Assembly: GCA_963751355.1 (NCBI GenBank)
Contig: CAVVVS010000011.1
Span: forward strand, 1-36,330
Source of the DNA: CAVVVS01 sp963751355
Lineage (GTDB): Bacteria > Bacteroidota > Ignavibacteria > Ignavibacteriales > Ignavibacteriaceae
DNA: 36,330 nucleotides
Reading direction: 5' to 3'
The notes beneath the pieces are model-generated. The model was not told the origin of the DNA and did no database searches. It saw nothing but the letters and a program-made list of their open reading frames with translations. Positions 1-7,929 of the stretch are shown piece after piece (position 1 is the stretch's first letter; the number at the start of each line of letters is the position of its first letter). The translations under genes were made by a program, and so were the position numbers.

Positions 1-75
1 TACAGCTATTTTTTTCAGCAAATCTAATACTCAATTTTATTATTTTATTGATCAAGAAATTTTAATTGGGCGCTA

Positions 76-978
76 ATGAGACAAATTGAAATATTATATT
101 TTATAATAACATTTATAGTGGGAATTGTTTCACTTGGGATCGTTTTTTTCTTCTTCTTTAATTCGAAAAAAGAAGAACTAAAACCTTTCCTTTATTTCTA
201 CTCTTCATTCTCACTAATAATAGTATTTAATTTCTTTTCCTCATATTTAAGGGCTAACATAGCCGATTATGAAGGTGGATTATATTATTTCTTTCTATAT
301 CTTGAGAATCCGGTAGTATTTACCGTTCTCATTTTTACTGTTCCCTATTTTATACATTCACTAGTTGAAATACCAAATAAAAATATACGTGACAAAATTT
401 TTGCTTTTCTGGCTTTTATAACTTTTGTACTGCATAATGCTTCAAGGATTATTGATGCTGAAGCTGTTTTAATACAATATGCAACGATCTTTAAAAATTT
501 AGTTTTTTTAATGGTTATAGTATACTGTTGGTTTATATTATTGAAATATTCCGGGTCAAATAATTTTTTGCGAAAAATATCCTTTTCATGGATCATCCTT
601 ATTCCTGTAATAATCAACGACACTTTACTGCTTAATAAAACCGGCATTAAACTTTTTCCTTTAATTTATTCTGTGGTTGGAGTAGTTTTTTGCTTTTACT
701 ACTATAAAAATACTCCTTTTGGGGAGCGCAAAGAACTAATTACAAATTCTGATTCTGGAATTCATATTGATTTTGAACAGAAATTCGATCTCTCAAATAG
801 AGAAGCTCAAGTAGTTGAATTATTGGTTGACGGAAAAAGTTATAAAGAAATTGCGGAAGAATTGTTCATTTCACTTAACACCGTTAAAACTCACATTAAA
901 AATATTTATCCAAAACTTGGCGTCTCTAGTCGGCACGAAATTGTAAAATTAATGCTGAACAAGAAACACCAAGATTGA
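76..978 (+). CDS. Membrane-anchored LuxR-type transcriptional regulator
   Basis: The N-terminal ~210 residues hold about seven hydrophobic segments (roughly residues 7-28, 36-58, 72-95, 105-122, 132-155, 167-185, 190-211). The C-terminus (about 233-296) is a LuxR/GerE helix-turn-helix: DLSNREAQVVELLVDGKSY, then a recognition helix with SLNTVKTHIKNIY. The architecture suggests a one-component sensor that binds DNA while held in the inner membrane, with the helices acting as sensor or anchor. No receiver or kinase domain is present. It stands alone, converging with the DUF2807 lipoprotein gene 8 bases away. The start is the first ATG of the frame and has only a weak upstream purine stretch. The ligand and targets are not visible. 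The DNA-binding domain is certain; the sensory role is inferred. Confidence 0.88.
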   Translation: MRQIEILYFIITFIVGIVSLGIVFFFFFNSKKEELKPFLYFYSSFSLIIVFNFFSSYLRANIADYEGGLYYFFLYLENPVVFTVLIFTVPYFIHSLVEIPNKNIRDKIFAFLAFITFVLHNASRIIDAEAVLIQYATIFKNLVFLMVIVYCWFILLKYSGSNNFLRKISFSWIILIPVIINDTLLLNKTGIKLFPLIYSVVGVVFCFYYYKNTPFGERKELITNSDSGIHIDFEQKFDLSNREAQVVELLVDGKSYKEIAEELFISLNTVKTHIKNIYPKLGVSSRHEIVKLMLNKKHQD

Positions 979-986
979 AAAGCCTC

Positions 987-1694
987 TTAAGGATTTTTAA
1001 TTACTTTTCCAGATCCATTCAATGTTTGAATAATATCTTGCGGATTTCCGCTGTAGTATAAATTTCCGCTTCCGTTTATTGTAACCGTTAAAATACCCAA
1101 AATGTTTTTCACATAAATATTCCCCGAACCATCATTTACAGCATTTAAGTTATTTGTCACTTCAACATAAATATTTCCGTTGCCATTTAAATTTATTGTG
1201 CAGTTTTTTGTCGGCATTTTATTAAGATTTATTTCCGCCGAAGAATTTAAATTTATATTCTGATTTGAAGATATGCCTCTTAATTCAATTTTACCGGAAC
1301 CATTAGCAATAATAGTCGGGTTAATATTCAAAGAATCAGAAGACCAATTTGCGCTACCGTTATTTGTTAATTCATTGAAGTTGGTTGAGTAAATCACAAA
1401 ATCAACTCCGTTGCTATGGAAATCGTTATTTGCAGCTCCAAACTTTAAAGTGTTGTTTTCATTTTCAATATTTATCAAATCGATGATGTTGCTTTCAGCA
1501 GTAATAATAACTTTCGGATTTCCATATTTCAATTTTATCGTTCCGGGAAATGGATTTATTATATTTTCAAATTCTCCAACCGCGACTTCTTTTGTTACAT
1601 AATTATTATTCCCAACTATAGAAGAATCGGAATTGCATCCAATAATTATTACAAAACTGGTTAATAGAAATATTAATTTCAAAATAGTTTTCAT
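987..1694 (-). CDS. DUF2807 (GIN-domain) lipoprotein
   Basis: The 235-aa protein begins with a lipoprotein signal peptide ending in VIIIGC, so Cys20 should be lipidated and the protein membrane-attached. The rest is a Ser/Asn/Gly-rich series of short repeated beta strands (for example NGSGNLYYSG and NGSGKV near the end), the pattern of the DUF2807/GIN 'putative auto-transporter adhesin head' beta-helix common in Bacteroidota. The opening VAVGEFENI is typical of how this domain starts. The family's function is not established; adhesion or an envelope scaffold is a guess. It converges with the LuxR-type gene and is probably monocistronic. Confidence 0.85.
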   Translation of the reverse strand: MKTILKLIFLLTSFVIIIGCNSDSSIVGNNNYVTKEVAVGEFENIINPFPGTIKLKYGNPKVIITAESNIIDLINIENENNTLKFGAANNDFHSNGVDFVIYSTNFNELTNNGSANWSSDSLNINPTIIANGSGKIELRGISSNQNINLNSSAEINLNKMPTKNCTINLNGNGNIYVEVTNNLNAVNDGSGNIYVKNILGILTVTINGSGNLYYSGNPQDIIQTLNGSGKVIKNP

Positions 1695-1875
1695 TTTTAG
1701 TCTCCATTTACAAAATTACTGCTCCAAATCTAACTTCTATAAACAAAAATAAACATACTACTTTGGTGTGGTATTGGTGTTATTTCCCAAAATCACACTT
1801 CTTGGCGATTGATTTGGCTTGGTTTCATGCCGACCTTTGGATCATATTTATTTCATTATTAACTAAGGTATATTC

Positions 1876-2625
1876 ATGAAAATCAAATCATTCATGCTAA
1901 TATTTATGCTGGTCTTTCTAACTAAAATTCATGCTCAGCATTTTATTGGAATTTCGGCAAAGTTCACTCAGATTCAAGAAAAGTTTAATAATGATATGGT
2001 TTTTGAAGGACCAACTTTTTCTCTGAATTACAGCTATCAAAATATTGGTTCTGAGAGAGCGTTAATTTTTAGTCCGACTCTTGGTTTAAGCATTTTAAAT
2101 AATCGGGGAATTCTGGGAATCTCAGTCGATATTTCTCCAATAAATATTTATTATGGATTTATAATATCAAATAGTGATAATTACAAGCTTTACATTGGTC
2201 CTCAATTTAAAGCTTCTTACAGTCTTCAGCTTTATCCAGATTTGCAATCCGGCTTAGATTTTTGGACAACGAATTTCAGTTTAGCACCAAATCTATATTT
2301 TGAATATACAAACGGAGAGGATTTACTTACGGCAAATATTGCAATATCGGCGTTAAATGTTACATCGCGTCCGCCTGCTTCGCGTGATTATTATTTCTTT
2401 TCACTTAAAGTTTCCGATTTCATTTCTGATCTTCACTCGAATATGAAATTTGGAAGCATCAATCGACTTTTCGATACCTCATTTAATATTAATTATTACT
2501 TAGGAAAATCTAGAACTTGGGGAATTGGCTACAGATTAAATTATCTCCAATATTTTGATGATCCACAGATAAAAATGTTAAACCACGCTTTGAATATAAA
2601 ATACAATTTGGGAGGAAATAAATGA
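1876..2625 (+). CDS. Secreted/outer-membrane beta-barrel-like protein
   Basis: This 249-aa protein has a cleavable signal peptide (about residues 1-20, ending in IHA-Q). The body alternates polar and hydrophobic residues in amphipathic strands with many aromatic ends, such as YKLYIGPQFKASYSLQLY and NLGGNK at the C-terminus, as expected for an outer-membrane barrel. I do not recognise a named family. Its stop overlaps the ATG of the next gene by 4 bases (ATGA), so the two are translationally coupled and probably act together at the envelope. Confidence 0.72.
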   Translation: MKIKSFMLIFMLVFLTKIHAQHFIGISAKFTQIQEKFNNDMVFEGPTFSLNYSYQNIGSERALIFSPTLGLSILNNRGILGISVDISPINIYYGFIISNSDNYKLYIGPQFKASYSLQLYPDLQSGLDFWTTNFSLAPNLYFEYTNGEDLLTANIAISALNVTSRPPASRDYYFFSLKVSDFISDLHSNMKFGSINRLFDTSFNINYYLGKSRTWGIGYRLNYLQYFDDPQIKMLNHALNIKYNLGGNK

Positions 2626-3710
2626 ATAAGCGAATTTTAATTTCTGCATTAATACTAATATTTTCAGTTGCTGGATGCATAACAGAGCCGGAATTAAAAA
2701 CTCCTTTTGAATCATTCAAACCAATTGTTCTAAATGACGGATGGGAAATTTCGACGCCTTCAAAAGAAAATATAGACAGTTTAGGAATGGTTTCCGTTTT
2801 TAAAGATTTTCATAACGATAACGATGTTTGGCAAGTTAGAAGTGTGACTGTTATAAGAAATGGGAAAATTGTAGCAGAAAGCTATACTAAAGATGAATCC
2901 GATAGAACTACTTTAAGACCATTTTGGTCTTGCACAAAACAAGTTACCGGCATTCTTGTTGGAATTGCTTTAGACAAAGGTTTAATAACTTCCTTAGATG
3001 ATAAAATTGAAAAATATTTACCGGAAGCATTAGAAAATCATCCCGATAAAAAAAATATAACTGTTAGAGATTTATTAACAATGCAATCGGGTATTGATTA
3101 CAAAAATTACGGACTAAGCGGAGATGATTCTGAAATACTTCAGCAAATTCCAAACAGCTATTTATCATTTGTTCTAAGTAAAGATCTGATTTATGAGCCC
3201 GGGACATATTTCAAATATAAAGATGGTGATCCTCAGATTTTATCTTCAATAATTCAAAAATTAACCGGAAAGAAAATGTCTGATTGGGCTGATGAAGTTC
3301 TATTCTCAAAAATTGGTTTAAGAAAAATTGAATGGCTAAATTACAAAGACGGCACTACTTTAGGATCATTTGGCATAAATTCAACTCCTAGAGCAATGGC
3401 AAAAATTGCACAGCTTGTATTAAATGATGGGAAATATAACGGACAACAAATTATAAGTAAAACGTACATAGATGAAATGGTTAAACCGCTTGTAGAAGCT
3501 GATGATAAGAACTTCGGTTATTTGTGGGGGAGTTATCCGGAATATAAGACCTATTTTATGTCTGGCAACGGCAGACAATTATTTTTTGTGTTTCCGGATA
3601 AAGAGTTAATTGTTGCAATTACATCTGAACCAAATCTGCAAGGAAAATTTAATTTAAGTACAAAAGTGGGAAGGGAATATGCTCAAAGAATACTTGCCTT
3701 ATGCGATTAA
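2622..3710 (+). CDS. Serine hydrolase lipoprotein, beta-lactamase class C/PBP family
   Basis: The lipoprotein signal has the lipobox FSVAGC, so the enzyme should be lipid-anchored. The fold is that of class C beta-lactamases, esterases and DD-peptidases. The SxxK motif is SCTK in RPFWSCTKQVTG (about residue 105), the second element is KYKDGDPQIL in place of the usual Y-x-N, and a late GNGRQLFFVFP plays the role of the KTG/HxG strand. The class covers peptidases, esterases and true beta-lactamases, so substrate cannot be read here. The Asp after Tyr in the second motif is less common. It overlaps the upstream barrel gene by 4 bases. Confidence 0.9.
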   Translation: MNKRILISALILIFSVAGCITEPELKTPFESFKPIVLNDGWEISTPSKENIDSLGMVSVFKDFHNDNDVWQVRSVTVIRNGKIVAESYTKDESDRTTLRPFWSCTKQVTGILVGIALDKGLITSLDDKIEKYLPEALENHPDKKNITVRDLLTMQSGIDYKNYGLSGDDSEILQQIPNSYLSFVLSKDLIYEPGTYFKYKDGDPQILSSIIQKLTGKKMSDWADEVLFSKIGLRKIEWLNYKDGTTLGSFGINSTPRAMAKIAQLVLNDGKYNGQQIISKTYIDEMVKPLVEADDKNFGYLWGSYPEYKTYFMSGNGRQLFFVFPDKELIVAITSEPNLQGKFNLSTKVGREYAQRILALCD

Positions 3711-3750
3711 GCATTATTAAATTTAATATATTTATATATTACTTTCTATG

Positions 3751-3940
3751 CTGTATAACAAGCTTTTCCACCCGACCGCGTTTTCAATGTGGCATTATAA
3801 TATTTTCGGGGTTGGTTGTAAAAGCAAGCATTGCTTGTAACATTGTTATATTAAATAAATTATTTAAAATTATTGGCAGTAGCTTTTTATTCGGGTTTGC
3901 TGTTATGGGCGGACGGGTGAAAAGCGACGCCGTTATACAC
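3751..3940 (-). repeat. attC-like palindromic repeat, copy 1 (3' of fic)
   Basis: Outer arms are inverted. 3752-3775 (GTATAAC, then AAGCTTTTCCACCCGACC) matches the reverse complement of 3911-3939, which ends GCCGTTATACA, apart from a few inserted bases. An inner palindrome CAAGCATTGCTTG lies at 3826-3838. The internal blocks TTATGGGCGG, ATTTTCGGG and ACCCGACCGC recur in the copy at 4814-5163. On the minus strand the element begins with GTATAAC and ends with GTTATAC just after the fic stop codon, the position and polarity of an integron attC site. The ends differ by one base from the RYYYAAC/GTTRRRY core. It fills the non-coding space between the hydrolase and fic genes. No integrase is in the window. 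Confidence 0.6.
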
Positions 3941-3995
3941 TTAAAAAGAATAACAAATTTTATTTAAATTATTTATGGTTTAAGATTCAGAAGGG

Positions 3996-4622
3996 TTATT
4001 TGGACTTTCTTAAACCTTTTAATATTATTTGATACATTTTATCATCATTCTTTGTCATACAATCAATTGAGGCTTGGATAAATTTGTTATCACCATCAAC
4101 TATTTTAAGAGCGTTTTCATAATCTATATATTCATAACCATTGAATATTGCAATTATATCAAAATAGAGTCTAATTATTCTACCATTTAATTCATAAAAA
4201 GGATGTAGAGCAATTAATTCACACATATAATAAGCAATTTTTTCAGCAAAATTTTCTTTTGATTCATTATGGTAATTTTTTAAATAATTATCATTTTCTA
4301 ATTCTTTAAATATATGTTTAGAAGTTTGCTCAAGAAACCTGACTTGACAAAATGTTGAATAACCTTTCGAAATATTAATTTCTCTGTATTTTCCTGCAAA
4401 ATGATAAAGTTTATGAAATGTTCTTCTGTGCAATTCTTTCAAATATTTTTCATCAAAGACTGTATCTTCCTTCAAATGTGTATGAAAATATTTGTAGCCA
4501 GAAAGTAAAAGTTCACGTTCTTTTTCTTCAAGTACTTCAAGATTGTGAATATTAAATTTATTGATAGGAATGTCTGTATTTTCGTAATAAATATAGTTTT
4601 TATCTTGAGAATATTTAGCCAT
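3996..4622 (-). CDS. fic: Fic/DOC-family protein, probable AMPylating toxin
   Basis: This 208-aa Fic-fold protein has the active-site loop HPFYELNGRIIR at residues 140-151. The catalytic His140, acidic Glu144 and NGR are present, but the usual Gly before Asn is Leu. The segment FCQVRFLE (about 91-98) fits the beta-flap that docks target peptides. Fic enzymes usually transfer AMP from ATP to a hydroxyl side chain of a target protein, and stand-alone short forms are often toxins. No inhibitory helix is visible within the protein itself; it is supplied by the tiny gene just upstream, whose stop codon shares one base with this ATG (TAATG). Low GC and flanking repeats suggest arrival as a mobile cassette. 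Confidence 0.88.
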   Translation of the reverse strand: MAKYSQDKNYIYYENTDIPINKFNIHNLEVLEEKERELLLSGYKYFHTHLKEDTVFDEKYLKELHRRTFHKLYHFAGKYREINISKGYSTFCQVRFLEQTSKHIFKELENDNYLKNYHNESKENFAEKIAYYMCELIALHPFYELNGRIIRLYFDIIAIFNGYEYIDYENALKIVDGDNKFIQASIDCMTKNDDKMYQIILKGLRKSK

Positions 4623-4753
4623 TAATTCTTAATCTTATTTTTATCACGAGTAAGATAGGATGACCTTCTCTTAGGAATTTTTTGTCCTTCAATTCGAGAA
4701 GAAATTTCTACTGCTTTTTTAGCTTTGTGCAAAGAAAATTTTGGTTTATTCAT
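4622..4753 (-). CDS. FicA-like antitoxin, 43 aa
   Basis: This short ORF reads MNKPKFSLHKAKKAV at its start and carries EISSRIEGQ in the middle. SSRIEG fits the (S/T)xxxE(G/N) inhibitory helix motif of class I Fic antitoxins such as VbhA, whose Glu pairs with the second Arg of the Fic motif and blocks productive ATP binding. It ends TAATG, sharing one base with the fic start, the expected antitoxin-then-toxin order with tight coupling. The protein is small and basic, with no other recognisable domain. The motif and position are seen directly; the inhibitory role follows from the family and has not been shown here. Confidence 0.82.
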   Translation of the reverse strand: MNKPKFSLHKAKKAVEISSRIEGQKIPKRRSSYLTRDKNKIKN

Positions 4754-4813
4754 AATTATTATTAAACTTTTTTATAATATACTAAAATTATTAATTACAA
4801 TAAATTACAAAAA

Positions 4814-5163
4814 CGTGTATAACAAGCGCATGCCAACGACCACATTGAAAAAAGTGCGAAATCGTTCAAAAAACGAATGAAAAAATTGATGTGATATGAT
4901 ATCACAAAGTAAAATTAATGGTCATTGATTTAATGAATAAAGGCAATGCCTTTATGGGATACTCAACCCGACCGCAGACTCGCACTCGGCGTTTTAGAGA
5001 TTTTCGGGTTAGTCGTTCCATATCGGCAAACTTGTTAAAGGGTTCTTACAAAATTAATTAACTTGCAAACCGTGTGTACGAGAAAATTTACACACGGTTT
5101 GCTAAATCTTCGGCATTTGTGCAACTATTTAATCGGCAGTTTGTTATGGGCGGCGGGTTAGCC
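4814..5163 (-). repeat. attC-like palindromic repeat, copy 2 (upstream of fic)
   Basis: This copy shares blocks with the one at 3751-3940: TGTATAACAAGC (4816-4827), AACCCGACCGC (about 4964-4975), ATTTTCGGGTTAGT and TTGTTATGGGCGG (about 5140-5153). It is longer and full of hairpins: GTGATATGATATCAC (4891-4905), AAAGGCAATGCCTTT (4939-4953) and a perfect 14-bp stem GCAAACCGTGTGTA/TACACACGGTTTGC (5065-5102). Read on the minus strand it ends GCTTGTTATACAC just before the antitoxin gene, so the fic module lies between two same-orientation GTTATAC ends about 1.06 kb apart. This is the layout of an integron cassette, although the length and the end cores are not canonical. Confidence 0.55.
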
Positions 5164-5626
5164 TTAAGCCTACTTGCTGCGATACAAGAGAAAAAAGATT
5201 GACCTTTTGCTAAAAGTTCTTTGAAAAATTGCTATAGGGTAATCAATAAAGCTAAAAAGTGAACGTACCTTCCCGTGAGTTTAGGCATAGTTATCCTGTT
5301 AGTATTTTTTTTGAAAAAGTTACCTTGATGATTTGTCCCGGCTTACCAATGCCTCTGATCCAGTCTTACTTCCGTTTACTAATATATGATTTAGTGTTAT
5401 ACAAATTATCTTATTCGATCCAGAGGAACCGGGACGACTGCCTTATCAGTTAGTCAGAGCGCCGGTATTTTTTCGACCTCTTATGCGGCTAAGCGTGCAG
5501 TCATCCAAGGCTCCTTAAATATAAAAGGATATATGCCGAAACTTTTTGCTTTATACTTATGAGTTTAAGCTGCCTGGCAGCAGACATGTTAAATAATATA
5601 TATGAGAAAGAACAAACGGTCCTTAC
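5164..5626. other. Non-coding, structured stretch beside the IS110 transposase
   Basis: No convincing gene is present. The stretch is richer in GC than its surroundings and carries several self-complementary segments. GTCCCGG (5335-5341) with CCTCTGATC (5352-5360) can pair with GATCCAGAGG (5417-5426) and CCGGGAC (5429-5435), and GCTGCCTGGCAGC (5569-5581) is a perfect palindrome. It lies directly downstream of the transposase stop, where IS1111-type members of the IS110 family carry their non-coding (bridge) RNA. That assignment is an inference; the element boundary is not located. Confidence 0.35.
5335..5435 (-). ncRNA. Candidate structured RNA (possible IS110/IS1111 bridge RNA part)
   Basis: A long imperfect stem is visible: a 7-bp outer helix, an asymmetric internal loop, then a 9-bp helix with one bulge, closing a loop of about 55 bases. 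The strand shown is that of the transposase, about 190-290 bases past its stop codon. No promoter or loop-to-target complementarity was established, so this is a structural candidate only. Confidence 0.22.
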
Positions 5627-6907
5627 TTAAGCTGACTTTTTATATTTCTTTTTTTCCTTAAATTCTTTGTACTTAGCTTCAAGCTCCAGCAGCTGTTTTT
5701 GTTTTTCTTCTTTGTATTCATATTTATGTTCTTGTTTTATAAGAGCAACGATAAGTTTAAGCATGTTGCTGGAGACAGCAATAACGTTTTTCCGGTATCT
5801 TGGCTGTTTCATCTGGCGCTTTAGGTAACGTATCCTTATTTCGGGAATATGGTTCTTTGTTTCCTCGGCCATACTGTAAATAATGGCCCTGAGTCTATGG
5901 TTGCCGATGTGAGTAATTCAACGGTAACCGGTATATTGTCCGGACTGAGAGAGTTTAAGGTTAATACCGCTGATAGCTTCTATCTTTTTGTAATGGTCAA
6001 AGTAAGATAAGTCTCTCAACTCGGAAATAAACCTAGCGGCAGTAATATCGGAGATGCCTTTAAGGGAAGAGATGATACTGAAATAAGGAGTTTGTTCAGC
6101 AAAAGCAATAAGCTGATCTAAGAGGTATTTAATTTGTTCTTTAAGTAATATGTATTCTCCCAGCCAGCAGTTGAGTGTAATTCTCTCGGATAGAAGTTCA
6201 TGATCAGTAAGTTTAATACCAATACTTTGTTTTGCGGCTTCTTTAAGAGCTTTGAGAGTAGTTTCACCGTGCTGACGCCCGGAGACTTTCATAAGTTCGG
6301 GTACTTCAAGAAAGAGATTCATCCCAAGGAAATCCTTAGGAGAAAGATATTTTGAGAGAAGATACCTAGCAGAATCGGTATCAATGTCCAATGCATTGAT
6401 AAACTCCGGGAAAATAAGTTCAACTTGAGAACGAATGCGCTGCTTAGTTTGGGTGATATGTACTTTAAGTTTATCGTAAGTAATACTAAGGCGGTGCATG
6501 GCATTCTGGTTTGAGGGATACTGCCGGTAGAAGTTAAAATAGCCTTGCCTGGCACAGTTAGCAACAGCCAGTGCATCTTTAGGGTCTGTGCGTGAGAAGT
6601 TGTTATTTATCTTAGGTCTCTCATGATGAGTAAACAAAGGACTAACCATAAGGACAGTGAAACCCTTATCAGAAAGGAAGCAGCAGAGTTTTTGCCAAAG
6701 GTTAATGGAGATCTCAACAGCGAATACAACATTATCCGGAGAAAGTTCTGAGATATATGAATTAAGTTTATGGAAAAGTTCCAGGTGAAAACCATTAAAA
6801 CTATTGTTAAATTTGAAAGTATTCCCGATGGGTACACCAACGGGATCGATGATAATGGCTTGATGCTTTTTCTTAGCTGGATCAATACCGATGATGGTTT
6901 TATTTTT
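5627..6907 (-). pseudogene. IS110-family (DEDD) transposase interrupted by one in-frame TGA
   Basis: The frame opens after a stop at 6908-6910 and reads NKTIIGIDPAKKKHQ, with the first Asp. FAVEISINLW supplies Glu, and RTDPKDALAVA supplies the last two Asp of the RuvC-like DEDD tetrad. The C-terminal Tnp domain follows (SSLKGISDITAARF) with the serine-bearing LSQSGQYTGYR. A TGA at 5918-5920 then interrupts, and the same frame resumes ITHIGNHRLRAIIYSMAEETK up to the stop at 5627, restoring a normal family C-terminus. One C-to-T change of a CGA would explain it. No ATG starts the N-terminal frame; an ATT just upstream would need one extra base in a run of A. The gene is probably dead, or one or both changes are sequencing errors. 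Confidence 0.9.
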
Positions 6908-7365
6908 TTAATAATCTTTCGGTAAGATAGAAATCGTTATAAAGCTATGGAAATGGCAACTAATAAAACGAAATATCTAACAAAATTATTTTGTGAACAA
7001 GTACTATTTTCTTAGTACTTTTCTTTTATTAAATAGCTTTAGCAAAGAGAGTTAGTTTTAGTAATAGGTGTACAGATTCAGTAGTCAAAATATATTTACA
7101 AACGAATGGTTACGAGTAAGGGATAAATTTTTAGAATTTCTTTTAGTTGTTGGGTATAAAAATGAACCATAAAAATCGGCTGCTAATGAACATCTTGGGA
7201 AAAGTGCAAATTTTTACCATATTTTGCTGCATGAAGTGAACTATCCTAGAGTTGAGACCAATATCACCACCTTTGACTTTCGTAGATTTTATTTTGACTA
7301 TATGAATTAAGCTATCCTAGAATTGAGACTCCTAGGACAGAAGTAATAATTACAAGTTATAAAGA
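6908..7365. other. Gene-free stretch upstream of the transposase
   Basis: There is no supported coding region. It contains a hairpin AAGTACT/AGTACTT (6999-7020) followed by a T-rich run on the plus strand, terminator-like but unassigned. It also holds two near-identical direct repeats, CTATCCTAGAGTTGAGAC (7241-7258) and CTATCCTAGAATTGAGAC (7312-7329). The left end of the IS110 element should lie here but no boundary could be fixed. Confidence 0.5.
7241..7329. repeat. Pair of 18-bp direct repeats
   Basis: The copies at 7241-7258 and 7312-7329 differ at one base and start 71 bases apart. A third, degraded copy (TATTCTAGAATTGAG, 8090-8104) lies at the 3' end of the truncated reading frame beyond the next gene. 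Spaced direct repeats of this size resemble transposase-binding repeats at the ends of IS21-type elements, but no such transposase is present, so this is only a possible scar. Confidence 0.4.
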
Positions 7366-7380
7366 ATGGTAGGAGATGAT

Positions 7381-7929
7381 ATGTGCTTAGCGTATAATAT
7401 GGCTGATAAATCTGAAAGAAAGCTATTTGAGAAGCATCGTGTGGAATATGAATGTGGAATATTTTACAAATTATTTGATCGTAAAATATCTTTTTTCAAA
7501 CCATCGACATCTAAAATATATACACTGTTTGAAAGAGTTAAAATGAAATTAGGAAAAGTTTATTTTGATGAAGATGGTATTATAGAAAAATTTGGTCACT
7601 CAATTACCGATGAATGGTCCATCTATTCAAAATATCCAAAAGGTTTTCATGCATTTTTAGGACTTCCAAGAACAGTCAATCGTCCGTTCAAAACATATTT
7701 CCCTGTAATGCTTGCAGATATTGTTGCACTCGATATGCATAGATATTATACAATTGGCGTTAAAACATCTTTTGATCCATGCAGACATACGGAGATAGCC
7801 GGTAAGATTATGTATATTTTCGATGAAGTGACCTGGAAGCAGTACCAAGCTGACATTACTACCAAGCCTATCGATTTAGAAGAAATGAAAGTTAAAGTTA
7901 ATACTGAATTTGCTTTATTAGAGGTATAA
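7381..7929 (+). CDS. Hypothetical protein, 182 aa
   Basis: I do not recognise this protein. The start chosen is the ATG at 7381 because AGGAG (7370-7374) sits at proper spacing before it. An earlier in-frame ATG (7366) lies upstream of that ribosome site and is unlikely to be used. The product is soluble-looking, rich in Lys, Phe and Tyr, with stretches such as KYPKGFHAFLGLPRTVNRPF and one SFDPCRH. There is no signal peptide or membrane helix. It sits among insertion scars, and its end abuts a truncated frame at 7929, so it may be cargo of a mobile region. Confidence 0.6.
   Translation: MCLAYNMADKSERKLFEKHRVEYECGIFYKLFDRKISFFKPSTSKIYTLFERVKMKLGKVYFDEDGIIEKFGHSITDEWSIYSKYPKGFHAFLGLPRTVNRPFKTYFPVMLADIVALDMHRYYTIGVKTSFDPCRHTEIAGKIMYIFDEVTWKQYQADITTKPIDLEEMKVKVNTEFALLEV

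Noticed and set aside
3701..3967. 88-codon open frame on the plus strand after the hydrolase gene
   Set aside because: It lies across the attC-like repeat copy 1 and has no ribosome site or recognisable protein; the sequence is explained by the repeat.
4814..5163. CRISPR array
   Set aside because: The palindromes here differ from each other and are not regularly spaced; no repeat-spacer pattern or cas gene is seen.
5259..5453. 64-codon plus-strand open frame
   Set aside because: It overlaps the structured non-coding stretch, has no ribosome site, and its composition is not protein-like.
5918..5920. Recoded TGA (selenocysteine or readthrough) in the transposase
   Set aside because: IS110 transposases have no selenocysteine at this site and no recoding hairpin was recognised; a CGA-to-TGA change is simpler.
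6319..6885. Two further minus-strand open frames within the transposase
   Set aside because: They are other frames of the IS110 transposase, whose true frame carries the DEDD residues.
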